The notes under the pieces were generated by a model, which worked only from the letters and a program-made list of their open reading frames with translations, had not been told where the DNA came from and made no database searches. The position numbers and the translations under genes are program-made. This document shows positions 50,592 to 58,703 of a stretch of DNA of 64,000 nucleotides, in pieces; the stretch's first letter is position 1; every line of letters begins with the position of its first letter. This DNA is from Jonesiaceae bacterium BS-20. Its GTDB lineage: Bacteria; Actinomycetota; Actinomycetes; Actinomycetales; Cellulomonadaceae. The DNA lies in assembly GCA_039995105.1 (NCBI GenBank), contig CP146203.1, positions 3,286,001-3,350,000 on the forward strand. Reading direction: 5' to 3'.

Positions 50592-50635
50592 AGAAGGTCG
50601 GGCTGGGAACCAAATGGTTCCCAGCCCGACCTTCT
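50592..50635. terminator. Hairpin between convergent genes (second)
   Basis: AGAAGGTCGGGCTGGGAACC, loop AAAT, then the exact complement: a 20-bp stem. With the hairpin 12 bases to its left it forms a double bidirectional terminator between GH43 and the leftward sortase pair. Confidence 0.85.
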
Positions 50636-50722
50636 TACGTACTGTGTAACTGCGTTGTGTTGCATGACCGCAGCTTCAGAAGACTCCTGCGATGCTTGAG
50701 TCGCCCGAGCCGCCTGAGTCGA

Positions 50723-50878
50723 TCAGCCCATGTTGGGGTTGCTACGGATGTAGTTCTCTGCGACCCAGGGGTAACCCCATGTGAAGAGTGCGTAGACAGC
50801 ACCGGCCAGCAGGGCGAGTACCCAGATAACGCGGAGCCAAGCTGGGCCGGGCAAGATTTTCCAAATGAGTCCGTACAT
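50723..50878 (-). CDS. 51-residue single-pass membrane protein coupled to sortase
   Basis: A short gene starting with ATG at 50878 that overlaps the sortase stop by one base (TAATG). It encodes MYGLIWKILPGPAWLRVIWV, a continuous hydrophobic helix, then FTWGYPWVAENYIRSNPNMG and TGA. Small proteins with a (K/R)-x-LPGP start and one membrane helix often lie directly after class E sortases in actinobacteria. A helper or assembly partner of the sortase is inferred. Confidence 0.75.
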   Translation of the reverse strand: MYGLIWKILPGPAWLRVIWVLALLAGAVYALFTWGYPWVAENYIRSNPNMG

Positions 50879-51618
50879 TACTTCACCTCTGGATCTTCAA
50901 GAACCTGCTCTGGCATACCGTCTGCGCGGTCCATCCAGCCAATAAACTTGGAGTGGGTAACCCAGCGGTGGGAGTTGCCCCATTCGCCGGTTTGCGGGCT
51001 GTGACAGGTGGTCATGGTTAGGTAGCGGTCGACCGGGACTTCGTCCGGCTTCCCGGGGACGGGAGCGACCACTTCGATTGCGCTCGGCAGGACAATTTCA
51101 TAGTCGGTGACCTCGTAGACCAGCCAAGTCGTGTCCGTTGAAACGATGATTTGGTCCCCGGCCTCGAGTTCGTTGATGAACCGGAACGAGTTACCGTGTG
51201 TTCTGCGGTGGCCAGCTACGGAGAAGTTGCCTACCTCGCCGGGCAGAGCCGTGTCCTTATAGTGCCCGGCAGCTGCGCGGTCCAAGACGTAAGGCGTGGT
51301 GCCTTCCTTGATGGGCATTTGGTTCATGGTCTTGTCGTACCACTTAGGCACGATCAAGATGCCCATGGTCTCGCCCTCGGCCGCCGGTTCCATCTCCGGT
51401 GGCGGACGGTCGGTAATCAGCTCAGCCTTTTGGCGGGGTGCGGCGACTAAAGTCTCTTTAAACTCCTCAACCGCTTCAACTGCAATCGCAGCCGAGGCGT
51501 TGGAATCCCACCACACGTCCCAGGCTAAATAGCCCGCAATGAGCAGCCCAGCGGTGATCATCAGCTCGCCGAGCAACCCAAGTATTCCCGTGACTACACG
51601 GCCGGCCCGTGATGCCAT
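50878..51618 (-). CDS. srtE: Class E sortase
   Basis: A 246-residue sortase with an N-terminal membrane anchor (about 8-32) and a catalytic domain: NFSVAGHRRTHG (catalytic His), YLTMTTCHSP (nucleophile Cys) and NSHRWVTHSKFIGW (catalytic Arg). Class E enzymes of high-GC Gram-positives prefer LAxTG, and two LAxTG proteins lie just upstream (LAETG at about 38362, LASTG at about 50417); the third has LPVTG. It faces the GH43 gene and is followed by a tiny membrane protein. Confidence 0.92.
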   Translation of the reverse strand: MASRAGRVVTGILGLLGELMITAGLLIAGYLAWDVWWDSNASAAIAVEAVEEFKETLVAAPRQKAELITDRPPPEMEPAAEGETMGILIVPKWYDKTMNQMPIKEGTTPYVLDRAAAGHYKDTALPGEVGNFSVAGHRRTHGNSFRFINELEAGDQIIVSTDTTWLVYEVTDYEIVLPSAIEVVAPVPGKPDEVPVDRYLTMTTCHSPQTGEWGNSHRWVTHSKFIGWMDRADGMPEQVLEDPEVK

Positions 51619-51796
51619 TACAAGTCTCCAACCGGTATGTGCCTAGTCAAATGCTTCCCTAAAGATAACCTGTTTTGCGGTAATGCCCTTGACCGTCTTG
51701 GCAATGTGCAAGAAATTCATACACTCTTTACGTAACCGCAAGCAGAACACAGTAACCATAAAGTTTGCTGGGAATGCACGGGTGAATACGGTATCC

Positions 51797-51858
51797 AGTT
51801 GGAAGCTACCTAGCCAGAAGCAGCGCTAGTTGGAAGCTGCCTAGCCAGAAGCCGCGCT
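51797..51858. repeat. Two tandem 31-bp repeats
   Basis: Two adjacent copies of a 31-bp unit (AGTTGGAAGCT[A/G]CCTAGCC...) differ at two positions, with a degenerate third piece before the metZ stop. Non-coding; no function seen. Confidence 0.85.
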
Positions 51859-51872
51859 AATTTGAGGCGGCG

Positions 51873-53102
51873 CTAGTTTGCGGTAGTTGCCCGCAGAGCA
51901 ATCGCTACGTCATCGAGAATGTCTTGAGCGTCTTCTAGCCCAACACTCAAACGCACGGTGGACTCCCGCATGCCAACCTTTGCGCGGCCCTCAATACCAA
52001 GGCGGCGGTGCGTGGTGGTTGCCGGGTGGGTGACCAGCGACTTGGCGTCCCCAAGGTTATTGGAGATAGCTACAAGCTCGAGTCCGTTGAGGAACTTGAA
52101 CGCCGCCTGCTTCTCCGCCTCGGGAGAGACTCCCTCGGGCAGGGCAAGGTCAAACGTGACCACGGTTCCGCCGCCGGTTTGCTGCGCTTTGGCAAGTTCG
52201 TACTGGCTGTGTGACTCCAAGAATGGGTAACGGACAGTGCCAATCCCGGGCAGTTGCTCGAGGGTTTGGGCAATGTGCAGGGCACTTGCGGTCTGAGCCG
52301 CCACCCGGATGGGCATGGTTTCCAAGCCCTTCAGCAGCACCCAGGCGTTGAATGGGCTGAGTGACGGGCCGGTGTTGCGAATAAACACCTGAACTGGGCC
52401 GTCAATGTAGTCCGCTGGACCCAAGATCGCGCCGCCGAGTACGCGGCCTTGACCATCAATGTGCTTGGTTGCGCTGTACACCACGATGTCGGCGCCAAGT
52501 TCGAGTGGGCGCTGACAAATTGGGGTCGCAAAGACGTTGTCGACCACTACGGTTGCGCCGGCCTGGTGGGCTAGGTTGCTGACCGCGCGGACGTCGATGA
52601 TGTCTTGCATGGGGTTGGACGGGGTCTCAAAGAAGACAACGTCGGCAGGGGTTGACAGCGCCTCTTGCCAGTCGGAAAGGATGTGGCCGTCAACGTAATC
52701 GGTTTTGACACCCCATTTAGCAAAGATCTCATCGAAGATTACGAGCGATGAGCCAAATAGCGCGCGAGCGGCAACAATGCGCGAGCCTTGCTGGACCAGC
52801 GCGGCGAGTGCGGTAAATACGGCTGACATTCCGGTGGCTGTGGCAACGCAGGCCTCAGCGCCCTCGAGAATCTTGAGTTTCTCCTGGAATGTGTGCACGG
52901 TTGGGTTGCCGTACCGGGAGTAAATAAACCGGTCTACTTCCCCGTTAAATGTGGCCTCGGCTTGCTCCGCAGACTCGTAAATATAACTCTGCGTCAGGTA
53001 AATGGGCTCGGAAGTCTCCTGGAACTGGGAACGTTCGCGGCCGCCGTGGATGAGTTGGGTGGCCGGGCGCAGTGACCGAGCCTGTGCAGTTTGCTCTGCC
53101 AC
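51873..53102 (-). CDS. metZ: O-succinylhomoserine sulfhydrylase (PLP enzyme)
   Basis: A 409-residue Cys/Met-metabolism PLP enzyme. The PLP lysine is in VYSATKHIDGQGR; other landmarks are SQFQETSEPIYLTQSYIYES, YSRYGNPTVHTFQEKL and the C-terminal THPATTTHRRL. MetZ adds sulfide to O-succinylhomoserine to give homocysteine; the HIDGQGR version of the lysine motif and pairing with a rhodanese gene favour MetZ over MetB or MetC. It starts 5 bases after the rhodanese stop and should share the SAM-I control of that gene. Confidence 0.9.
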   Translation of the reverse strand: MAEQTAQARSLRPATQLIHGGRERSQFQETSEPIYLTQSYIYESAEQAEATFNGEVDRFIYSRYGNPTVHTFQEKLKILEGAEACVATATGMSAVFTALAALVQQGSRIVAARALFGSSLVIFDEIFAKWGVKTDYVDGHILSDWQEALSTPADVVFFETPSNPMQDIIDVRAVSNLAHQAGATVVVDNVFATPICQRPLELGADIVVYSATKHIDGQGRVLGGAILGPADYIDGPVQVFIRNTGPSLSPFNAWVLLKGLETMPIRVAAQTASALHIAQTLEQLPGIGTVRYPFLESHSQYELAKAQQTGGGTVVTFDLALPEGVSPEAEKQAAFKFLNGLELVAISNNLGDAKSLVTHPATTTHRRLGIEGRAKVGMRESTVRLSVGLEDAQDILDDVAIALRATTAN

Positions 53103-53107
53103 GGTTC

Positions 53108-53533
53108 TCAGGCCTCCGCTACGAAAGTTGAGCTTGGGAGTCCGGCAAGGCGCCAGCCGTTGATAGTGCGGCCGCCGAACTGGTCGGTGTCGCCTTCAAA
53201 GCCTTCCAGAATATTGTAGGACGGGCCAAATCCTGCTTGAGTAGCGGCGATTGCGGCACCAATTGACCGGTTGCCGGAACGGCACAGGAACAGGACTGGA
53301 CGGTTGTCGCCGGACTTGAGGCCCGTTTCCTTGAGTTGGGTTAAGAACTCCGGGTTGGCCCCGAGAGCGGTGGCCCATTCAATGAAATGCACGTCCCGGT
53401 TGAGCTCGGTGAGTGTGGGAACCCCAATGGTTGCCCACTCGCCACGAGTGCGAACATCAACTAGGACAGCGTCTGGATTGCTTGCGAGTAAGTCCCAAGA
53501 TTCTTGGGGAGTGAGGTCGCCTGCGTATGACAT
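53108..53533 (-). CDS. Rhodanese-domain sulfur-transfer protein
   Basis: A 141-residue single-domain rhodanese: AVLVDVRTRGEWATIGVP at the start and active loop LFLCRSGNRSIGAA with the catalytic Cys that carries the persulfide. First gene of a two-gene operon with metZ, so it likely supplies or handles sulfane sulfur for homocysteine synthesis. ATG at 53533 with GGAGGAA 5-6 nt upstream; this ribosome binding site lies against the closing helix of a SAM-I riboswitch. Confidence 0.92.
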   Translation of the reverse strand: MSYAGDLTPQESWDLLASNPDAVLVDVRTRGEWATIGVPTLTELNRDVHFIEWATALGANPEFLTQLKETGLKSGDNRPVLFLCRSGNRSIGAAIAATQAGFGPSYNILEGFEGDTDQFGGRTINGWRLAGLPSSTFVAEA

Positions 53534-53542
53534 TTTCTTCCT

Positions 53543-53651
53543 CCATCGGTCATGGCTTTAGCACCCTCACCTGTGGTTTCTTAAAGATTTACTCAAAAAC
53601 AGGGGGTTGCTGCGGCGTCACAGTGCCAAGTCACTCAGCCGCTCTGGATGG
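53543..53651 (-). ncRNA. SAM-I (S-box) riboswitch controlling rhodanese-metZ
   Basis: Read leftwards: CCATCCAGAGCGGC, GAGTGACTTGGCACTGTGAC, GCCGCAGCAACC, a variable P3 arm, then GGTGCTAAAGCC and a closing GATGG. These match the SAM-I core in order: AGAG with P2 (GCGGC/GCCGC) holding the kink-turn GTGAC...GTGAC, then AGCAACC, then GGTGC-AA. P1 is CCATC/GATGG. The rhodanese Shine-Dalgarno GGAGG begins in the last G's of P1, so SAM binding would hide it directly; no terminator hairpin is seen, so control is probably translational. Confidence 0.85.
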
Positions 53652-53768
53652 GTTTAACACTTACAATCTTCATCCATGAGACGGAAAATACCACTTTGCG
53701 TCCAAGTGTTGAGATGGCTGGGTGTTGCCGATTGACATGCAGGACTGTTCGCTCAATCCTTGTAGGTA

Positions 53769-53881
53769 GGTCACGAGTGCCAGCGCTAAACCCCGGTTTG
53801 CTGGCCGGCAACCCTCCACCTGCGGTGGGGTGCCCCGGGTGAGGACCAGGTTCCAGCCAAAAGGTATGGAACAAGCGCGGG
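53769..53881 (+). ncRNA. SAM-IV riboswitch upstream of class V aminotransferase
   Basis: Starts GGTCACGAGTGCCAGCGC, continues with an arm that pairs around CCCCGG, then GCTGGCCGGCAACCCTCC, GCGGTGGGGTGCCCCGGGTG and GGACCAGGTT, ending near AAGCGCGGG. Order and wording match the SAM-IV class described from actinomycetes, including the CCGGCAACCCTCC core and the GGGTGCCCCGGGTGA-GACC closing segment. It ends about 130 bases before the aminotransferase start; the expression platform is unclear. Confidence 0.9.
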
Positions 53882-54011
53882 ATTTTCGCTCTACCGTCAA
53901 AGCTTCCCGATGCCCACTTGGGGCCCAGCTGGCCCTTGCGTGAAGCATCGCGAAATTTGGTACCCGGCCAAGGCCGGGCAGGCGCACTTCCCATGAGTTT
54001 TGGAGCCTGCC

Positions 54012-55409
54012 ATGAGTAAGTTTGACACCCCATGCCTGCCGGTCGTTGGATCGGACACCCTTGTTCCTTTGGTGGATGGCACGTTTGTGCCGTATACCAA
54101 CCTAGATTGCGCGGCTAGTGCGCCGGCGCTTGTCGCTGTAGCCGATCGAGTGAACCAAGTACTGCCGCTGTACGCCTCCGTGCACCGCGGCGCCGGGTAC
54201 CTTTCCCAGGTCTCGACCGCCCTGTATGAGGCCTCACGCCGGACGATTGCGGATTTTGTTGGCGCCCGAGACACAGACGCAACGATCATTACGCGGAACA
54301 CCACGGATTCGTTGAATCTCCTAGCAGGTTGCATACCTGCGGGGCGTGACGGACAACCGGGTCGGGTACTTGTTCTTGATGTTGAGCATCACGCCAATCT
54401 CTTGCCGTGGCAGCGCTCAGTCGGGGGAGCGACCGTCCTGCACGGTGGCTCTTCCGTTGCCGAAACCTTGGATATCTTGCGTGCGGAACTAGCGCGACGG
54501 GACTATGCACTGGTAGCACTCACGGGTGCATCCAACGTCACCGGTGAGGCCCTGCCGCTTGACGACGTCGTAGCTATTACGCACGCCGCTGGCGCCCGAC
54601 TGGCCCTTGACGGCGCACAGCTCATACCGCACCGCCGGTTCTCCCTTGCGGAGACGGGGGTGGACTACGTGGCATTCTCAGGGCACAAAACCTATGCCCC
54701 TTACGGCAGCGGCGCACTTGTGGGTGCTCAAGATTGGCTGGATGCCGGCGAACCTTACCTCGCCGGTGGGGGAGCCGTACGCCAAGTTGCGATTGATGAC
54801 GTGACCTGGACCAATGCACCAGCGCGCCATGAAGCCGGCTCGCCAAACGTGATTGGGGCGGTCGCGCTTGCGGCAGCATGTGACGCTCTGGCATCAGTTC
54901 CGGCACAAGAGCTCGCTGCTCACGAAGACTTCCTACGGAGCCGTTTGGTTACCGGACTCGAAGAGATCGATGAGGTCCGCGTGGTCAACGCCTGGGCAGA
55001 CGCGGTGAACCCCGTGGGCGTGGTGACCTTTGTGGTCGACGGCTCAGACCCGGGTTTGGTGGCCGCGTACCTGTCCGCCGAGCACGGTATTGGCGTACGC
55101 GATGGCCGCTTCTGCGCCCACCCACTCTTGAACCGGTTGGGTTTTGATGGCGGGGCCATCCGCGCCTCGGTTGGCGTAGGAACCACTGCCTCCGAGGTAG
55201 ACCGCCTGATCACAGCGCTCAAACTCTGGGTTGCCGAGGGTGTCCACACCAACTATGAGGTAGTCGACGGATGCTGGAGCGTCAAGAATGACCCGCGCCC
55301 AACCCCGCTGGGACTGGGCCTGGATGCGCTAATTGCTACGGCATCGGCAGATTTGGGTGCCGGAATCCTCGCCTGCGGCCCAGCACCACGCGTCGCTGTG
55401 GGCGTCTAG
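54012..55409 (+). CDS. Class V aminotransferase (cysteine desulfurase-like PLP enzyme)
   Basis: A 465-residue PLP enzyme. Start ATG at 54012 (GGAG 7 nt upstream). Features of class V: NLDCAASAPALVAVADRVNQ near residue 30, YASVHRGAGYLSQVSTALYE, LDVEHHANLLPWQ (His stacking on PLP), LALDGAQLIPHR (Asp), and YVAFSGHKTYAPYGSGALVG (PLP lysine). The loop with GIGVRDGRFCAHPLLNRLG carries a Cys as in IscS/SufS-type enzymes, but in another context. A SAM-IV riboswitch precedes it, so it most likely serves sulfur amino-acid or SAM-linked metabolism, not general Fe-S assembly. Substrate unknown. Confidence 0.88.
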   Translation: MSKFDTPCLPVVGSDTLVPLVDGTFVPYTNLDCAASAPALVAVADRVNQVLPLYASVHRGAGYLSQVSTALYEASRRTIADFVGARDTDATIITRNTTDSLNLLAGCIPAGRDGQPGRVLVLDVEHHANLLPWQRSVGGATVLHGGSSVAETLDILRAELARRDYALVALTGASNVTGEALPLDDVVAITHAAGARLALDGAQLIPHRRFSLAETGVDYVAFSGHKTYAPYGSGALVGAQDWLDAGEPYLAGGGAVRQVAIDDVTWTNAPARHEAGSPNVIGAVALAAACDALASVPAQELAAHEDFLRSRLVTGLEEIDEVRVVNAWADAVNPVGVVTFVVDGSDPGLVAAYLSAEHGIGVRDGRFCAHPLLNRLGFDGGAIRASVGVGTTASEVDRLITALKLWVAEGVHTNYEVVDGCWSVKNDPRPTPLGLGLDALIATASADLGAGILACGPAPRVAVGV

Positions 55410-55429
55410 CGCGCCGTAGACTTGGCAAC

Positions 55430-56632
55430 ATGCAGTGTTCCCATTTTGATGCCGGCAGGTGCGGCTCATGCACCCTGATCAAGACCCCGTATGACCGCCA
55501 AGTTGCGGACAAGCACGCCCACGTTGCGGATTTGTTGGCGGGGCATGACCTGAGCTGGTTGCCTGCCGTGACGAGCGCGCAAACGGGCTTCCGTAACAAG
55601 GCAAAAATGGTGGTCTCGGGAACCCTAGAAGAGCCAATTCTAGGGCTTCTCGATCCCGGTTTGGGTGGCGTTGACCTGCGTGACTGCCCGCTTTACTCAA
55701 CCGAGATGCAGAACCTGCTCACGCAGGTACGGGACTTTATTATCCGGGTCAAGATCATGCCGTATGACCTGCAAACTCGCGCGGGTGAACTGAAATATGT
55801 GCTTGTGACGGAATCCCCGGACGGGCAGTATATGGTCCGCTTGGTATCCCGGTCGCAAGAGCCGGTGACCCGGATCAAGAAGTACCTGCTGCAGTTCTTG
55901 GAGCAGAACCCTCAGGTGAGGGTGATGACAGTCAACGTGCAGCCGCACCACAAGGCAATCCTTGAGGGAGAGCTGGAGATTATCCTGACCGCTCAAGAGA
56001 CGCTACCCATGGCCATGCCACTGCGGGCCGCCGAGCCGGGAGTGACGCTACACCTGCGCCCGCAGAGTTTCTTCCAGACCAATACCGCTGTTGCCACCCA
56101 GATGTACCGGCAGGCCCAGGACTGGGTCGCACAGAAATCGCCCGCAACCGTGTGGGACCTGTTTTGTGGGGTCGGTGGCTTTGCGCTCAGTGTGGCCCCG
56201 CACGCGGCAAATGTTACGGGGATTGAAATCAGTCCCAGCGCAATCGAAAGCGCCCAGTTCAGTGCATCCGAGTTAGGGTATGGCCACGTCAGCTTTGGGG
56301 CCGGTGACGCCACCGCATTTTCGGTTGGTGCGGGAGACAGTGGTCCGGGTGAGACGTCTCAAGGCCAGAGCCGGAACGGCGATCTTGATGCTGTCGCTCA
56401 TCCGGACCTCATCATTGTGAACCCGCCGCGGCGCGGGATCGGCCCAGAACTGGCAACATGGCTGGAGCGGTCGGGGATTGACACGGTGATCTACTCCAGC
56501 TGCAACGCCAAGTCCTTGGCGCAAGATTTAGCTGCCATGCCTTCGTTGAGACCCGTGAGCGGGCGGTTGTTAGACATGTTTCCCAACACCGCGCACTACG
56601 AGGTCATGGTCCTGCTCGAGCGCGCCCAATAG
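55430..56632 (+). CDS. rlmC: 23S rRNA (uracil-5)-methyltransferase RlmC-like
   Basis: A 400-residue TrmA/RumA/RumB-type enzyme. The N-terminus holds iron-sulfur cysteines (MQCSHFDAGRCGSCTLI, with a later Cys in DLRDCPLYS), length and start matching RlmC/RumB. SAM-binding motif VWDLFCGVGGFALSVA, then IIVNPPRRGIGPEL, and the catalytic Cys in VIYSSCNAKSLAQDL. No TRAM domain, as in RumB. TAGACT ends 7 nt before the ATG and no ribosome binding site is visible, so a leaderless mRNA is likely. Overlaps nothing; it follows the aminotransferase by 20 bases. Confidence 0.92.
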   Translation: MQCSHFDAGRCGSCTLIKTPYDRQVADKHAHVADLLAGHDLSWLPAVTSAQTGFRNKAKMVVSGTLEEPILGLLDPGLGGVDLRDCPLYSTEMQNLLTQVRDFIIRVKIMPYDLQTRAGELKYVLVTESPDGQYMVRLVSRSQEPVTRIKKYLLQFLEQNPQVRVMTVNVQPHHKAILEGELEIILTAQETLPMAMPLRAAEPGVTLHLRPQSFFQTNTAVATQMYRQAQDWVAQKSPATVWDLFCGVGGFALSVAPHAANVTGIEISPSAIESAQFSASELGYGHVSFGAGDATAFSVGAGDSGPGETSQGQSRNGDLDAVAHPDLIIVNPPRRGIGPELATWLERSGIDTVIYSSCNAKSLAQDLAAMPSLRPVSGRLLDMFPNTAHYEVMVLLERAQ

Positions 56633-56677
56633 TTGACCACAGAAAAACTGACCACAGAAAAACTGGCCATAGAAATG

Positions 56678-56713
56678 CCGATGCCCGTGGGACAAAGTCG
56701 CCACGGGCATCGG
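56678..56713 (+). terminator. Hairpin terminator after rlmC
   Basis: CCGATGCCCGTGG, a 10-base loop, then CCACGGGCATCGG. It is preceded by three copies of a 15-bp unit (TGACCACAGAAAAAC, 56634-56678, the third degenerate). Confidence 0.82.
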
Positions 56714-56868
56714 GAAATCTGTAACTAGTCGCGGGTCAAACGGTTTCTCTGAAGCGTCGGTTGGTGCGGCCGCTTCCTGGCGGCGCTGGGATCTAGCTCA
56801 GCGTTTAGTTGTAACTCAGCGCTTGGATGCAACTCAGCGCTTAGATCCGGCTAACGCTTGGCCCCGGT

Positions 56869-57909
56869 TTAGTACAGGCCGAGTGAGAATCCTCCGCCTG
56901 CGACCAGTTTGACGAGCAAGTGAACGATCGCAATCAGGCCCGCGGTCATCCCTACGTATGGCAGCAAGAACGGCTTGGAGAAGCTCACCCGGGCCGTTAG
57001 AGCCTTGAAAATCAGCAACTCGGCCAAAAGGGCGCAGAACACAAGCACAATGTTGTTGAGGAAGAGCGTGAAATCATTTGTCGTTGCGGAGTTGACAATC
57101 TGGAGTAGCGCGTAGGGAACGAATGCCACAAACCCAATGGCAACGATGTTAGCTGACTCTTGGAAACCAATTTGTTGCTGCCCCATGCCAAAGACAACCT
57201 TGACAATCATGGCCCGTGCGGAAAGTAGAGCTGCGACAACAACGACGGGGATAAGGATTGCGCGCAGCACACCCTCACCAAGCTCGTAGAACCCGGACAA
57301 GCGCGAGTTCAAGATCAACGCGCCCAAGAGCATTGTGAGCACAAAGGTGCCAGCGCTCATGATCGCCGCGACGATCCAGAATGGGTGCTCCCGGTTGCCC
57401 TTGGAATCGGTTGCAATGGTTTCAATGGCTTGGTCGGTCTTACCCGTGTAAATCTGGGTGAACGACTTGAACCACGTGCTAAATGCCGCACTAAAATCAC
57501 CTGATGGTGCGACTGGAGCCTGAGCGTAACCGGCCTGCTGGAACTGGCCCGGCTGGCCCTGCTGCTGGTATCCGCCTTGTTGAGCCTGCGGCTGGTACCC
57601 ACCCTGCTGGAACTGACCCGCCTGCGGCTGGTAGCCGGGCTGTGCAGCACCAGGCTGCTGGAACTGACCTGGTTGGCCCTGTGGCTGGTACCCACCTGCT
57701 TGAGGGGCTACTGGCTGCTGGAACTGGCTTGGCTGTCCAGCTACAGGTGGCTGCTGGCCCTGTGATTGGTAGGGCTGGCCCTGCTGCGGCTGGTAGCCAC
57801 CTGGCTGTTGACCCTGAGATTGGTAAGGCTGTCCCTGCTGCGGCTGATAACCGGGCTGTTGGGGCTGACCAAAAGAATCAGGTTGCGGGCTATCTGGTTG
57901 TTCAGTCAT
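56869..57909 (-). CDS. Yip1-like membrane protein with long Pro/Gln/Gly-rich N-terminus
   Basis: A 346-residue protein. Residues 1-165 are low-complexity, built on imperfect repeats such as GYQPQQGQPYQSQGQQ and GQPGQFQQ, probably disordered and cytosolic. The C-terminal 180 residues hold about five membrane helices (FWIVAAIMSAGTFVLTMLLG, AILIPVVVVAALLSARA, IVAIGFVAFVPYALLQIV and others) in a Yip1/DUF-type arrangement. Start ATG at 57909. The rich repeat may mediate assembly or phase behaviour; function unknown. Confidence 0.8.
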   Translation of the reverse strand: MTEQPDSPQPDSFGQPQQPGYQPQQGQPYQSQGQQPGGYQPQQGQPYQSQGQQPPVAGQPSQFQQPVAPQAGGYQPQGQPGQFQQPGAAQPGYQPQAGQFQQGGYQPQAQQGGYQQQGQPGQFQQAGYAQAPVAPSGDFSAAFSTWFKSFTQIYTGKTDQAIETIATDSKGNREHPFWIVAAIMSAGTFVLTMLLGALILNSRLSGFYELGEGVLRAILIPVVVVAALLSARAMIVKVVFGMGQQQIGFQESANIVAIGFVAFVPYALLQIVNSATTNDFTLFLNNIVLVFCALLAELLIFKALTARVSFSKPFLLPYVGMTAGLIAIVHLLVKLVAGGGFSLGLY

Positions 57910-58094
57910 GAAGAGTTCCGGCCTTAACAAGTAGTAGTAAAGAGGTTTGCTCTGAAGTCTTCCATGAAACAGTGGAATAACCACGGATTCCATGCCCAAT
58001 CCCAAGAAATTGAACCATGGGGACTAGTACTTAAACACCGTAGTACAGGTATCTGACATTCCGATTGCAGACATGTAAACGGTGGGAATTCGCG

Positions 58095-58703
58095 CTACTT
58101 GAGATGGACACCCAAGATCGCTGCAAAGTCAGGCGCTAGATCAATGAATTGCGGTAGGGACATTGTGGTGCCCTTGAGCCCGGCAAAGTCGGTCACACCG
58201 CCAAGGTCAGCACCCCGAAGGTCAACCTGGGCGCAGGTGGCACGCGTCATGATGAGTTTGCCGATCGTGCAATTCTTAAAAACAACGTTCTTTAAGGTAG
58301 CCCCGGTAAGGTCAAGCTCGTTGATCGCGCAGTTCTCAAATTGCATTCGGGTGAGTTTGGAGTCTCGGAGGTTGAGGAATTCGATCTTGCTTTCGGCTAT
58401 ACGAGCGCGCTGCCAGTTTGTTGCGTAGGCTTGGATGCCGCCGAGTCTGGAATGGGTAATATCTATATCCTGCAGCCCGCTGTCATGTAGTTGCAGTTGG
58501 GGAGCGTTGACCGTGTCAAAGCTAACCTTTGACAAGTGTCCGTTGGAAAAGTCGGTGCCGGCAAAATCGCACTGCATAAACTGAGTGTCAAGGATTCGCA
58601 GTCCCGGCTCAACCATGGTCGAGAAGTCGACGTTTTCAATACGGTGGCCTTCTATGTATCCGCCAGATTCAATGAACTCATAGGGGGTGCGTTGCTCAGT
58701 CAT
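58095..58703 (-). CDS. Pentapeptide-repeat protein
   Basis: A 202-residue protein whose middle follows the A(D/N)LxX pentapeptide rhythm: CDFAGTDFSNGHLSKVSFDT, then LRDSKLTRMQFENCAINELD, LTGATLKNVVFKNCTIGKL and VDLRGADLGGVTDFAGL. This folds as a right-handed quadrilateral beta helix of about six to seven coils. Start ATG at 58703. Some members (Qnr, MfpA) mimic DNA and protect gyrase, but most have no assigned role; nothing here indicates which. Confidence 0.88.
   Translation of the reverse strand: MTEQRTPYEFIESGGYIEGHRIENVDFSTMVEPGLRILDTQFMQCDFAGTDFSNGHLSKVSFDTVNAPQLQLHDSGLQDIDITHSRLGGIQAYATNWQRARIAESKIEFLNLRDSKLTRMQFENCAINELDLTGATLKNVVFKNCTIGKLIMTRATCAQVDLRGADLGGVTDFAGLKGTTMSLPQFIDLAPDFAAILGVHLK

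Noticed and set aside
53635-54033. A 132-codon minus-strand frame across the riboswitch region.
   Set aside because: It covers the SAM-IV element in antisense; the RNA match is far stronger.
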